DNA of 64,000 nt from positions 62,001-126,000 of the forward strand of contig NZ_CAKAKL010000006.1 of NCBI RefSeq assembly GCF_916619195.1, given 5' to 3'. This DNA comes from Inquilinus sp. Marseille-Q2685. Lineage in GTDB: Bacteria; Pseudomonadota; Alphaproteobacteria; DSM-16000; Inquilinaceae. The notes under the pieces were generated by a model. That model saw only the letters and a list, made by a program, of their open reading frames with translations, searched no databases and was not told the origin of the DNA. Shown in pieces: positions 52,141-61,263 of this stretch (its first letter is position 1; each line of letters starts with the position of its first letter). The translations under genes were made by a program, and so were the position numbers.

Positions 52141-52295
52141 GCCGATCCCTCCATGCCCCGACTCGCCCCGCCAGGATGCCTCCGCGGGCGGCAAGGGTGA
52201 AGCCTGTTGCGTGCGACCACCTGCCCCTTCCTCCTTGCGGCGGCGGGGGCGGCGTCGCTACATGACGGGAGGCCCTGGAACCGACGGACCGGACG

Positions 52296-53642
52296 ATGCC
52301 CTCCTCCCACGACGCGACCCTCGACCTGCTGTCCGGCCTGATCGACAAGGCGCGGAGGGCCGGCGCCGACGCCGCCGACGCCGTGCTGTTCGACAGCACC
52401 TCGATCTCGATCAGCCACCGGCTCGGCCAGCTCGAGCATGTCGAGCGCTCCGAGGGCAGCGATCTCGGCCTGCGCGTCTTCATCGGCAAGCGCATGGCGA
52501 TCGTCTCCTCCTCCGACCGCCGTCCGGCGGCGCTGGACGAGATCGCCGAGCGCGCCGTCGCCATGGCCCGGGTGGTGCCGGAGGACCCCTATTGCGGCAT
52601 CGCCGACCCGTCCGAGCTCGCGACCGAGCTGCCGGAGCTCGACCTGGTCGACCCGGTCGAGCCCTCGACCGAGACCCTGGCGGAGCGCGCCCGGGCCGCC
52701 GAGGCGGCGGCGCTGGAGGTGGCGGGCGTGACCAATTCCGAGGGTGCCAGCGCCGGCTTCGGCCGCAGCATGGCGGCGATGGTGGCCAGCAACGGCTTCG
52801 CCCGCGTCACCGGGTCGACCGGCAGCAGCATCTCGGTCTCCGCCATCGCCGGCGAGGGCACGGCGATGGAGACCGACTACGATCATTCGAGCGCCGTCCA
52901 TGCCGGGGACCTGCAAGCGCCCGAGGCGGTCGGCCGCAGCGCCGGCGAGCGCGCCGTGGCCCGGCTGGGCGCGCGCAAGGCGGCGACCGCGCGGGTGCCG
53001 GTGGTGTTCGACCCGCGGGTGTCGCGCACCCTGCTGGGCCATCTGGTCGGCGCCATCAACGGCGCCGCCATCGCCCGCGGCACCAGCTTCCTGAAGGAGA
53101 GGATGGGCCAGGCCGTGTTCGCCCCGGGCATCGAGGTGATCGACGACCCGCATATCCGCCGCGGCCTGCGCTCGCGCCCCTGCGACAGCGAGGGCGTGGC
53201 CAGCACCCGCCGCGCCCTGATCGAGGACGGCCGCCTGACCACCTGGCTGCTCGACCTGCGCTCGGCCCGGCAGCTCGGCCTGGCCCCGACCGGCCATGCC
53301 GTGCGCGGCACCGGCGGCCCGCCCGGCGCCTCGCCCGCCAACCTGTACCTCGCCCCCGGCAGCGCCACCCCGGCGGAGCTGATGGCCGACATCCGGGACG
53401 GCTTCTACGTCACCGGGCTGATGGGGTCGTCGGTCAACGGCGTCACCGGCGACTACAGCCGCGGCGCACACGGCTTCTGGATCGAGCGCGGCCGCATCGC
53501 CCATCCGGTCAATGAGGTCACCATCGCCGGCAACCTGAAGGACATGTACCGCGCCCTGGTGCCGGCCAACGACCTGGTGCTGCGCTACGGCATGGACGCG
53601 CCGACGGTGCGGATCGACGGCATGACGGTGGCCGGGCGGTAG
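52296..53642 (+). CDS. pmbA: TldD/PmbA-family metalloprotease subunit PmbA (TldE)
   Basis: 448 residues. PmbA pairs with TldD to form a cytoplasmic protease that degrades unstructured peptides and matures ribosomal or modified peptides. Features are the N-terminal ADAVLFDSTSISISHRLGQL and the C-terminal barrel (GLMGSSVNGVTGDYSRGAHG, FWIERGRIAHPVNEVTIAGN). The 3' end of this gene has been copied to 55385-55500, between the two RTX genes. TldD is not in the window. Confidence 0.95.
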   Translation: MPSSHDATLDLLSGLIDKARRAGADAADAVLFDSTSISISHRLGQLEHVERSEGSDLGLRVFIGKRMAIVSSSDRRPAALDEIAERAVAMARVVPEDPYCGIADPSELATELPELDLVDPVEPSTETLAERARAAEAAALEVAGVTNSEGASAGFGRSMAAMVASNGFARVTGSTGSSISVSAIAGEGTAMETDYDHSSAVHAGDLQAPEAVGRSAGERAVARLGARKAATARVPVVFDPRVSRTLLGHLVGAINGAAIARGTSFLKERMGQAVFAPGIEVIDDPHIRRGLRSRPCDSEGVASTRRALIEDGRLTTWLLDLRSARQLGLAPTGHAVRGTGGPPGASPANLYLAPGSATPAELMADIRDGFYVTGLMGSSVNGVTGDYSRGAHGFWIERGRIAHPVNEVTIAGNLKDMYRALVPANDLVLRYGMDAPTVRIDGMTVAGR

Positions 53643-53847
53643 CCGGCCCGGGCCGTTTCGGACGGCCGGTCATGCGGACCGACGCCGAGTCGGCGAAACA
53701 GCTGAAATAGTCGCCGGAAATTTCCTTCCGCCGCTCCGGCCAGTTCTTTGCGTTCTCTGCCAAGGCGCGGAAACGGCCTCGAATTGCGTATGATTCCGGT
53801 CAATCTTTAGACAAATTTCGGGCGCGCATATTGGGGGAGGCATTTTC

Positions 53848-55371
53848 ATGGCGGTCTTCACCGTCCTCAACGACACCGGCCTGAACGGCAACGGCATCCA
53901 GTTCGGCACGCTCTCGCAGATCGCAGCCTCGGGCATCGCCGGCTTCCCGATCATCACACCGACCATCGGCAGCATCTTCTTCAACGACACCGGGCTGCTG
54001 TCGATCGGCGGGACCGGGATGTCATTCACCTTTCCGGGCACCTTCGGCGGCACGGTCACCAGCCTGACCTACAGCATGCCGGCGATCACGCCGGTCTTCT
54101 CCATCACAGGCATGAACACGCCGCTGGCCACCGTGGCCGCGCTCGCCACCGGCGGCGACGAGCTGGCGGTGCTCGCCGCCATCTTCTCCGGCGGCGACAC
54201 GATCGGCGGCTCGACCCAGGCCGACCGGCTGTTCGGCTTCGACGGCGCCGATGCCATCAGCGGCGGCGACGGCGACGACATGCTGAGGGGCGGCGCCGGC
54301 GCCGACACTCTCAACGGCGGCGCGGGATCGGACTTCGCCAATTATCAGGGCTCCGACGCTGAAGTCTTGGTCGACCTGATGGGCGCCCTGTATTTCGGCG
54401 GCCACGCCACGGGCGACACGCTGACCGACATCGAGAACATCTACGGCTCCAGCTTCGGCGACACCCTGGCCGGGTCCGATGCCCGCAACATCATCGGCGG
54501 CGAGAACGGCGACGACCTGATCAAGGGCAATGCCGGCGATGACCACCTGTCCGGCGAGGCCGGCAACGACATCATCGACGGCCAGGACGGCCACGACCGC
54601 GTGGTCGGCGGCGCCGGGGCCGATACGCTGCACGGCGACAGCGCCGAAACCGGCAGCGGCAATGATTCGATCGATGGCGGGGCCGAGAACGACCAGATCT
54701 TCGGCGATGCCGGCGACGACAGCGTTACCGGCGGCACCGGCGACGACGCGATCGACGGCGGCGACGGCAACGACATTCTCGACGGCGGGGCCGGCACCGA
54801 CGCCCTCGCCGGCGGGGACGGCATCGACACGGCGTCCTATGTCGGTTCCGCCCAGGGCGTGGCCGTCCACCTCCAGGCCGGCACCGGCACCTCCGGGGAC
54901 GCCGACGGCGACACGCTGACCGGGATCGAGCAGATCCTCGGATCCGCCTTCGCCGACAATCTGACCGGCAATTCCGGCAACAACACCCTCTGGGGCAACG
55001 CCGGAAACGACCTGCTCCTCGGGGCGGCCGGGGCCGACATCCTGAAGGGCGGCGCCGGCGACGACCGCTTCGTCTACAGCAACGCCAATGAAAGCACCCT
55101 CGCGGCCTCGGGCCGGGACACGATCACGGACTTCACCACCGGCGACAGGATCGACCTGTCGGTGATCGACGCCGACGGCAACGGCGTCAACGGCGACACC
55201 GCCTTCACCTTCGGCACCGGCGCCTTCACCGCCGTCGGCCAGATCCGGGTCCTGGCCTTCGCCGGCAACCGCTACGGCGTCTATCTCGAGACCAGCGGCA
55301 ACAGGGTGGAGGATGCGATCATCACCGTCTATTCCGACCACGCCCTGACGGCGGCCGATTTCCTGCTGTAG
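53848..55371 (+). CDS. RTX calcium-binding repeat protein (paralog 1)
   Basis: 507 residues. No signal peptide. Residues 1-100 are a conserved non-repeat domain (AVFTVLNDTGLNGNGIQFGT, TGMSFTFPGTFGGTVTSLTY) shared with paralog 2. About 100-400 has blocks of the nonapeptide GGxGxDxLx (GGDGDDMLRGGAGADTLNGG, GDDAIDGGDGNDILDGG) that bind calcium as a parallel beta-roll. The C-terminus (VYSDHALTAADFLL) fits the uncleaved type I secretion signal. It is probably secreted and folds outside with calcium; no type I exporter is in the window. GGGGGAGG precedes the ATG. Confidence 0.9.
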   Translation: MAVFTVLNDTGLNGNGIQFGTLSQIAASGIAGFPIITPTIGSIFFNDTGLLSIGGTGMSFTFPGTFGGTVTSLTYSMPAITPVFSITGMNTPLATVAALATGGDELAVLAAIFSGGDTIGGSTQADRLFGFDGADAISGGDGDDMLRGGAGADTLNGGAGSDFANYQGSDAEVLVDLMGALYFGGHATGDTLTDIENIYGSSFGDTLAGSDARNIIGGENGDDLIKGNAGDDHLSGEAGNDIIDGQDGHDRVVGGAGADTLHGDSAETGSGNDSIDGGAENDQIFGDAGDDSVTGGTGDDAIDGGDGNDILDGGAGTDALAGGDGIDTASYVGSAQGVAVHLQAGTGTSGDADGDTLTGIEQILGSAFADNLTGNSGNNTLWGNAGNDLLLGAAGADILKGGAGDDRFVYSNANESTLAASGRDTITDFTTGDRIDLSVIDADGNGVNGDTAFTFGTGAFTAVGQIRVLAFAGNRYGVYLETSGNRVEDAIITVYSDHALTAADFLL

Positions 55372-55758
55372 GGCACGGCGGCCGCGCGCACGGCTTCTGA
55401 ATCGAGCACACGGCCGCATCGCCCAACCCGGTCAACGAGGTCACCATTGCCGGCAACCTGAAGGACATGCGGGGGGCCGGACGGTAGACCTGCCGGGCCG
55501 CGCGGCTTCGATCATTTCATTCGTATTCGAGACACGGAATGTCGCGCCGGACCTTTCATGGCACGAATTTAATATTTTCGGAAAAGTTTAATGAAATTTG
55601 CTTTCATCGATTTGACAGTCTCCTTGCGTTCTTTGCCGAAGGCCGGGATCGCGCTCGAATTGCCTAAAATTTCGGCCAATATTTAGTCAATCCCGCTCAT
55701 AACCGGCCGCAACGACCGGGCTTTCGAAGATCGGGAGGATATTGGGGAGGCATTTCCA
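55372..55758. other. 387-bp gap holding a pmbA fragment and the leader of RTX paralog 2
   Basis: The first part is the scar of a duplication (see 55385-55500). The rest is AT-rich (AAATTTGCTTTCATCGATTT and similar), with a leader block CTCGAATTGC that recurs upstream of all three RTX copies and probably holds the promoter. No rho-independent terminator follows RTX paralog 1, unlike paralog 2. Confidence 0.7.
55385..55500 (+). pseudogene. Copied 3' fragment of pmbA
   Basis: CACGGCTTCTGAATCGAGCA and the following bases match the pmbA end (from 53466) through the codons for HPVNEVTIAGNLKDM. About 85 bases are then missing, and the match resumes at GGCCGGACGGTAG (pmbA stop region, 53632-53642) and CCGGGCCG. 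In-frame TGA and base changes show decay. It proves that the duplicated unit included the tail of pmbA. Confidence 0.85.
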
Positions 55759-57246
55759 ATGGCTGTTTTCACCGTGCTCAACGGCACCGGCATCAATGGC
55801 AACGGTGTCCAGTTCGGAACGATCGGGACGTCGATCGCCCCGTCCGGCATCGCCGGCAATCCGTCGATCTCGCCGACCAGCGGCACCATCAACTTCGTCG
55901 GTGGGGGGCGGCTGTCCCTTACCGGCACCGGGATGAGCTTCACCCCGCCGTCGACCTTCACTGGAACGGTCGACAGCATGACCTACAGCAAGCCGGCGGC
56001 CACGCCGGTCTTCTCCATCACCGGCATGAACATCCTGCTGTCGACCCTGGCCGGACTGGTCAACGGCGGCGACGAGGAGACCATCCTCGCCGTGATCTTC
56101 TCGGGAGACGACCGGATCTTCGGCTCCAGCATGGCCGACACCCTCAAGGGCTATGACGGCAACGATACCCTGAGGGGTGGTGCCGGCGGCGACAATCTCG
56201 ACGGCGGCAACGGCTCCGACTTCGCCAACTACCAGGGCTCGGACGCCACCGTGAACGTCAACCTCCTGGCCAACACCGCCTCCGGCGGCCACGCCCAGGG
56301 CGACACGCTGACGAATATTGAGAACCTGTACGGCTCCAGCCACAACGACATCCTGACCGGCAACGACGTCCGCAACATCATCGGCGGCGAGCTGGGCGAC
56401 GACACCCTGGTCGGCAATGGCGGCGACGATTCCCTGTCCGGCGAAGCCGGCACCGACAGCCTGGACGGCGGCGACGGCAATGACAGGCTGGTCGGCGGCG
56501 CCGGCGCCGACACCATCGTCGGCAGCGACGGCAACGACTCGGTCGATGCCGGCGCCGACAACGACTCCGTCTCCGGCGGGGCCGGCAACGACGCCCTCTA
56601 TGGCGGCACCGGCGACGACACCCTCGACGGCGGCGACGGCAATGACATCCTGGAAGGCAATGGCGGCGCCGATGCCATGACCGGCGGCGCCGGCATCGAC
56701 ACGGTGAGCTATGCCGGCTCCGCCCTGGCCGTGACCGTGGTGCTCGGCGGCACCTCGACCGGCGGCGATGCGGAGGGCGACACCCTGTCGTCCGACATCG
56801 AGCAGGTGATGGGCTCGGCCGGCAACGACAGCATCACCGGCGACGCGAGCGCCAACACGCTGTGGGGCCTGGGCGGCGACGACGTCCTGACCGGCGGCGG
56901 CGGTGCCGACGTGCTGAAGGGCGGCGCCGGCGACGACAGCTTCCGCTATGTCGCGGTCGGCGACAGCACCGTCGCGGCCGCGGGCAAGGACGCGGTCATC
57001 GGCTTCACCACCGGCGACAAGATCGACCTGTCGCCGATCGACGCCGACGGCAACAGCGTGAACGGAGACACCGCCTTCAGCTTCGACGTCGGCAACTTCA
57101 CCGGCGTCGCCGGGCAGGTGCGGGTGGTCGCCTTCGCCAACAGCCGCTACGGCGTCTATCTCGACGTCAACGGCGACAAGCAGCCGGATTCGATCATCAG
57201 CGTCTATTCCGACCACGCCCTGACGGCGGCCGATTTCGTGCTGTAG
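55759..57246 (+). CDS. RTX calcium-binding repeat protein (paralog 2)
   Basis: 495 residues, homologous to paralog 1 end to end: the same N-terminal module (VLNGTGINGNGVQFGTIGTS, SFTPPSTFTGTVDSMTYSKP), RTX nonapeptide blocks (GNDTLRGGAGGDNLDGGNGS, GDDTLDGGDGNDILEGNGG) and the secretion-type C-terminus (VYSDHALTAADFVL). The segment after the repeats (TTGDKIDLSPIDADGNSVNG) is also shared. GGGGAGG precedes the ATG. A strong terminator follows. Function beyond calcium binding and probable type I secretion is unknown. Confidence 0.9.
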   Translation: MAVFTVLNGTGINGNGVQFGTIGTSIAPSGIAGNPSISPTSGTINFVGGGRLSLTGTGMSFTPPSTFTGTVDSMTYSKPAATPVFSITGMNILLSTLAGLVNGGDEETILAVIFSGDDRIFGSSMADTLKGYDGNDTLRGGAGGDNLDGGNGSDFANYQGSDATVNVNLLANTASGGHAQGDTLTNIENLYGSSHNDILTGNDVRNIIGGELGDDTLVGNGGDDSLSGEAGTDSLDGGDGNDRLVGGAGADTIVGSDGNDSVDAGADNDSVSGGAGNDALYGGTGDDTLDGGDGNDILEGNGGADAMTGGAGIDTVSYAGSALAVTVVLGGTSTGGDAEGDTLSSDIEQVMGSAGNDSITGDASANTLWGLGGDDVLTGGGGADVLKGGAGDDSFRYVAVGDSTVAAAGKDAVIGFTTGDKIDLSPIDADGNSVNGDTAFSFDVGNFTGVAGQVRVVAFANSRYGVYLDVNGDKQPDSIISVYSDHALTAADFVL

Positions 57247-57261
57247 GGCACGGCCGCCGCG

Positions 57262-57302
57262 CCCGCCCTCCCCTGTCCGCAACCGGGGGAGGGCGGGTTT
57301 TT
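57262..57302 (+). terminator. Rho-independent terminator of RTX paralog 2
   Basis: CCCGCCCTCCCC (57262-57273) pairs with GGGGAGGGCGGG (57286-57297), directly followed by TTTTT. It starts 16 bases after the stop codon. Confidence 0.92.
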
Positions 57303-57660
57303 CGACAGGCGCCGGCCGGCAGGATCGGAAACGGCCGCCGGCAATTTCGTTCCGGCGGCGCGATCGTTTGCTGCGTTCTTCGCCGACGCGCGGAAACCCA
57401 CTCGAATCGCGCAAGATTTTCGCCGATCGTGAGCCGTTTCCGATCCAAGGCGGCGGCGCGGCCGCGATTTCGACGGTCGGGGCGCGCATCGTTTGGGGGA
57501 CGGCATTTCCATGGCGGTTTTCGCGGGGCTCGACGGCGGCGGGACGCCGGATCCGGTCATCCCCCTCTAGTCCGGTCACACGCTGTCGGCGGCCGCTTCG
57601 CGCTTTCGCGCGGCCGCCGCGCCCGCCCTCCCTCGTCCGCAACCGGGGGAGGGCGGGTCC
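57303..57660 (+). pseudogene. Relic of a third RTX gene with leader and downstream hairpin
   Basis: The leader matches those of both RTX genes (GCGTTCTTCGCCGACGCGCG, ACTCGAATCGCGCAAGATTT, GCGCGCATCGTTTGGGGGA). The ATG at 57511 reads MAVFAGLDGGGTPDPVIPL and stops at 57570. The following TCCGGTCACACGCTGTCGGC corresponds to the 3' coding end (SDHALTAADF), and the terminator stem recurs at 57622-57657 without its T run. Nearly the whole repeat domain has been deleted. Confidence 0.8.
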
Positions 57661-57872
57661 CCGCCGCCGGGGACGGCACCGATCCAGCCGCTTCAGAAAA
57701 GATTCACATCCCACCGCCATGGCGGCCGAAAAGCCGGCAACAGATCGGCGGCGCGGAAACACTCGTGACCGTTTTATTAAGTTTTGCACCTGCGAGATGG
57801 CAGACGACATCAAGATGTTGTTTGCCGACGGCGTCTCGGTTATACGGACGGTATATGACCGCCGAAGGACCG

Positions 57873-58682
57873 ATGCCCATGGATCAGGTGACGCGCTATC
57901 GCACCATCTGGATCTCGGACGTCCATCTCGGCACCCGGGCCTGCAACGCCGCCCTCCTCCTCGACTTCCTGAAGCACACCGACTCCGACACGCTATACTT
58001 GGTGGGCGACATCGTCGACGGCTGGCGGCTGAAGAAGAGCTGGTACTGGCCGCAGCCGCACAACGACGTGATCCAGAAGCTGCTGCGCAAGGCCCGCAAG
58101 GGCACCCGCGTGCTGTACATCCCCGGCAACCACGACGAGGCCGCCCGGCAGTTCGTCGGCCAGAACTTCGGCGATGTCGACGTCGCCGACGACTGCATCC
58201 ACGAGACCGCCGACGGCCGCCGCTTCCTGGTCATCCACGGCGACCAGTTCGACGTGGTGGTGCGCTACGCCAAATGGCTGGCCCATGTCGGCGACAAGGC
58301 CTATGAGCTGCTGCTGCACACCAACACCCTTCTCAACATCATCCGTCGCCGTCTCGGCTTCTCCTACTGGTCGCTCTCGGCCTATATGAAGCAGCGGGCG
58401 AAGCGCGCGGTCGAATTCGTCGGCCGGTTCGAGCTCGCGCTGGTCGAGGAGGCCAAGCGGCGCGGCGTGGACGGGGTCATCTGCGGCCACATCCACACCG
58501 CCGAGCTGAAGGACATGCAGGGCATGACCTATGTGAACGACGGCGATTGGGTGGAGAGCTGCACCGCGCTGGTGGAGCACGAGGACGGCCGGCTGGAGAT
58601 CCTGCACTGGGCGGACATCGTGGCGGCCCGCGACGTGGCGGCGCTGCCGGAGCCCGCGCTGAAGCCGCAGCGCGCCGCTTGA
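57873..58682 (+). CDS. UDP-2,3-diacylglucosamine diphosphatase-like phosphoesterase
   Basis: 269 residues. The calcineurin-type metal motifs are WISDVHLGTRA, LVGDIVDGW, IPGNHDEAA, VIHGDQFDVV and ICGHIHTAEL, all typical of LpxH-like enzymes, which cleave UDP-2,3-diacylglucosamine to lipid X in lipid A synthesis. Many alphaproteobacteria use LpxI instead, so this branch may act on another phospholipid or nucleotide lipid. It leads an envelope cluster with a GT4 enzyme, waaA and lpxK. The start could be 57855, 57873 or 57879; AAGGA lies before the last two. Confidence 0.85.
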   Translation: MPMDQVTRYRTIWISDVHLGTRACNAALLLDFLKHTDSDTLYLVGDIVDGWRLKKSWYWPQPHNDVIQKLLRKARKGTRVLYIPGNHDEAARQFVGQNFGDVDVADDCIHETADGRRFLVIHGDQFDVVVRYAKWLAHVGDKAYELLLHTNTLLNIIRRRLGFSYWSLSAYMKQRAKRAVEFVGRFELALVEEAKRRGVDGVICGHIHTAELKDMQGMTYVNDGDWVESCTALVEHEDGRLEILHWADIVAARDVAALPEPALKPQRAA

Positions 58683-58737
58683 TCCGATCGGCTATAGTCT
58701 CCGTGGACATGGCAGAGACGGGATCCACAGTCGGCTG

Positions 58738-59730
58738 ATGCGCATCCTGATTGTCAGCGACGCCTGGCTGCCCCAGGTCAACGGGGTGGTGCGCACCATC
58801 GAATCGACCCGCGACGAGCTGCGCCGCCGCGGCCATCTGGTCGAGGTGATCGGCCCGGACCGCTTCGCCTCGATCCCCTGCCCGACCTATCCCGAGATCC
58901 GCCTGGCGATCGGCCAGAGCCGGCGCATGGCCCGGCTGATCGACGAGTTCGACCCCGACGCCATCCACATCTCGACCGAAGGGCCGCTGGGCTGGGCGGC
59001 GCGGCGCTACTGCATCCGCCGGCGCCTGTCCTTCACCACCTCGTTCCACACCCAGTTCCCGGAATACGTCCAGCTGCGCACCGGCATGCCGCTGGCCTCG
59101 ACCTACGCCCTGCTGCGGCATTTCCACCGCGCCGCCAGCGCCGTGATGGTGGCGACCGACACGCTGGAGCGGAACCTGAACAGCCGCGGCTTCCGCCGCC
59201 TGGCGCGCTGGAGCCGCGGCGTCGACACCCAGCGCTTCCGCCCGGCGGCGCGGGCCGAGCGCGAAAGGCCGCGCCACCTCTATGTCGGCCGGGTGGCGGT
59301 GGAGAAGAACCTCGACGCCTTCCTGTCGCTGCCGCTCGACGGCGAGAAGGTGGTGGTCGGCGGCGGCCCGTCCCTGCCCGCCTTCCAGGCGAAGTACCCC
59401 GACGTCACCTTCACCGGCGCCAAGGAGGGGCAGGCGCTGGTCGACGCCTATGCCGATGCCGACGTCTTCGTCTTCCCGTCGCGCACCGACACCTTCGGCC
59501 TGGTGATGCTGGAGGCGCTGGCCTGCGGCGTGCCGGTCGCCGCCTATCCGGTGCAGGGTCCGGCCGACGTCATCGGCGACGCCCCGGTCGGCCGGCTGGA
59601 CGAGGATCTGGGCCGCGCCATCCGCGAGGCCCTGAAGGTGCCGTCGGAGGATTGCCGCAGTTTTGCGCTGCGCTATTCCTGGGAGGCATGTACAGATCAG
59701 TTCCTGACTCATCTGCATCCCTTCCGATGA
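58738..59730 (+). CDS. GT4-family glycosyltransferase
   Basis: 330 residues with two Rossmann lobes (GT-B). The N-terminal acceptor motif is VSDAWLPQVNGVVRTIEST and TSFHTQFPEYV lies near 103. The C-terminal donor site has YVGRVAVEKNLDAFL and the E-x7-E-type DTFGLVMLEALACGVPVAAY. It resembles the alpha-mannosyl/SqdX-like group that glycosylates diacylglycerol or other lipids. Its position between the LpxH-like and waaA genes points to an envelope glycolipid. Confidence 0.9.
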   Translation: MRILIVSDAWLPQVNGVVRTIESTRDELRRRGHLVEVIGPDRFASIPCPTYPEIRLAIGQSRRMARLIDEFDPDAIHISTEGPLGWAARRYCIRRRLSFTTSFHTQFPEYVQLRTGMPLASTYALLRHFHRAASAVMVATDTLERNLNSRGFRRLARWSRGVDTQRFRPAARAERERPRHLYVGRVAVEKNLDAFLSLPLDGEKVVVGGGPSLPAFQAKYPDVTFTGAKEGQALVDAYADADVFVFPSRTDTFGLVMLEALACGVPVAAYPVQGPADVIGDAPVGRLDEDLGRAIREALKVPSEDCRSFALRYSWEACTDQFLTHLHPFR

Positions 59731-59746
59731 TCCTTAGCCAGTCTGG

Positions 59747-61018
59747 ATGATCTACGCGCTGTATCGTGGGCTGACCGACGCCGCCGGCCCCTTCGTGCCC
59801 CTGCTGCTGGCCCGCCGCACCGCCGCAGGCCGTGAGGATCCCGCCCGTCGCGGCGAGCGGCTGGGCCATGCCAGCCTCCCGCGCCCTGCGGGCCCGCTGG
59901 TCTGGGTCCACGCCGCCAGCGTCGGCGAGGTGCTGTCGGTCCAGGTGCTGGTGCGCCGCCTCTTGGAGCGCGACCCGCGCCTGTCGGTCCTGGTCACCAC
60001 CGGCACCGTCACCTCGGCCCGCCTCATCGCCGAGCGGCTGCCGGAGCGGGCGATGCACCAGTTCGCGCCGCTCGACCGCATGGCCTTCGTTCGCCGCTTC
60101 CTCGACCACTGGAAGCCGGATCTGGCGATCTGGGTCGAATCCGAGATCTGGCCGAACATGCTGGTGGAGACCGAGAAGCGCGGCCTGCCGATCGCCCTGG
60201 TCAACGCGCGGATGTCGGAGCGGTCGTTCCGCCGCTGGCGCCGGCTGCCGCGGCTGATCCGCCGGCTGCTCGGCATCTTCCGGGTGATCCTGCCCTGGGA
60301 CGAGCGTTCGGCCCGCAACTTCCGCGCCCTCGGCGCCCGCGGCGTCGGCCAGGTCGGCAACCTGAAGTTCTCCTCGGATCCGCCGGACGCCGATCTCGAG
60401 GCGCTGGCGGCGATGCGCGCCGCGATCGGCCGCCGCCCGGTCTGGCTGGCCGCCAGCACCCATGCCGGGGAGGAGGAGCAGATCGTCCAGGCCCACAAGG
60501 CGCTGGCGGCGAAGCGGCCCGGCCTCCTCACCGTGCTGGCGCCGCGCCACCCCGACCGCGGCGGGGAGATCGCCGGGATGGTCGGGGCCGCCGGGCTGCG
60601 CGCCCTGCGCCGCAGCCAGGCGAAGCTGCCCTGGTCCGACACCGACGTGCTGGTCGCCGACACGATCGGCGAGATGGGGATCTGGCTGCGGGTCTGCCCG
60701 GTCGCCTTCATCGGCGGCTCGCTGGTGCCGTTCGGCGGCCACAACCCGATCGAGGCGGCACAGCTGGGCGCCGCCCTGGTCTACGGCCCGCACATGACCA
60801 ACTTCCCGGACATCACCGCCCAGCTCGGCCAGGCCCGCGGGGCCATGCCCGTGGCCGATGCCGCAGCCCTGACCGCCGCGGTCGGCCGCCTGCTGGACGA
60901 CCCGGTGGAGCGCCGCCGCATGGCCCGCGCCGCCGGCGCCGTGGCCCAGCGCAACCGCGGCGTGGTCTCCACCGTGATGGCGACGCTGGAGCCGCTGATC
61001 ACGCCGATCCTGGCATGA
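59747..61018 (+). CDS. waaA: 3-deoxy-D-manno-octulosonic acid (Kdo) transferase
   Basis: 423 residues. It adds Kdo from CMP-Kdo to the lipid A precursor at the inner membrane. The N-terminal membrane-associated segment contains the catalytic-region motif RRGERLGHA and WVHAASVGEVLSVQVLVRRL. The donor part includes VWLAASTHAGEEEQIVQAHK and FIGGSLVPFGGHNPIEAAQL. It starts 16 bases after the GT4 gene with a weak ribosome site. lpxK follows after a repeat-rich gap, consistent with the usual waaA-lpxK order. Confidence 0.95.
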   Translation: MIYALYRGLTDAAGPFVPLLLARRTAAGREDPARRGERLGHASLPRPAGPLVWVHAASVGEVLSVQVLVRRLLERDPRLSVLVTTGTVTSARLIAERLPERAMHQFAPLDRMAFVRRFLDHWKPDLAIWVESEIWPNMLVETEKRGLPIALVNARMSERSFRRWRRLPRLIRRLLGIFRVILPWDERSARNFRALGARGVGQVGNLKFSSDPPDADLEALAAMRAAIGRRPVWLAASTHAGEEEQIVQAHKALAAKRPGLLTVLAPRHPDRGGEIAGMVGAAGLRALRRSQAKLPWSDTDVLVADTIGEMGIWLRVCPVAFIGGSLVPFGGHNPIEAAQLGAALVYGPHMTNFPDITAQLGQARGAMPVADAAALTAAVGRLLDDPVERRRMARAAGAVAQRNRGVVSTVMATLEPLITPILA

Positions 61019-61116
61019 GGGCGCTGTCGGTCGAGGCCCCTCTCCAGCCCGGCTTTTATAAGTCCCCCCTCCCCTTGTGGGGACTATCGGATTCACAGCT
61101 CTTCGAGTTCCCCCCA

Positions 61117-61175
61117 TTTGCCTCTCCCGCTTGCGGGAGAGGTCGGGCTCGCACAGCGAGCCCGGGTGAGGGCAA
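61117..61175. repeat. REP-like palindrome, family A variant (first of an inverted pair)
   Basis: GCCTCTCCC-gcttgc-GGGAGAGGTCGGGCTCGC followed by GCGAGCCCGGGTGAGGGC. It is the mirror partner of 61264-61322. A shorter unit, CCCCTCCCCTTGTGGGG, lies just upstream near 61068. Confidence 0.75.
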
Positions 61176-61263
61176 CCCGGCCGCGACACCAGGAGCCACG
61201 CTTCAGGACCGGGCGCATCGTATGCTCGCTCGCCGCAGCGCTGTGCTTTCGGCAAGGCCGCAA

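Noticed and set aside
54200-57000. Regular short repeats that might suggest a CRISPR array
   Set aside because: They are in-frame GGxGxDxLx codons without unique spacers of constant length.
55687-57813. 708-codon minus-strand frame with Val/Ala/Gly periodicity
   Set aside because: The periodicity is the reverse translation of the RTX nonapeptides on the plus strand.
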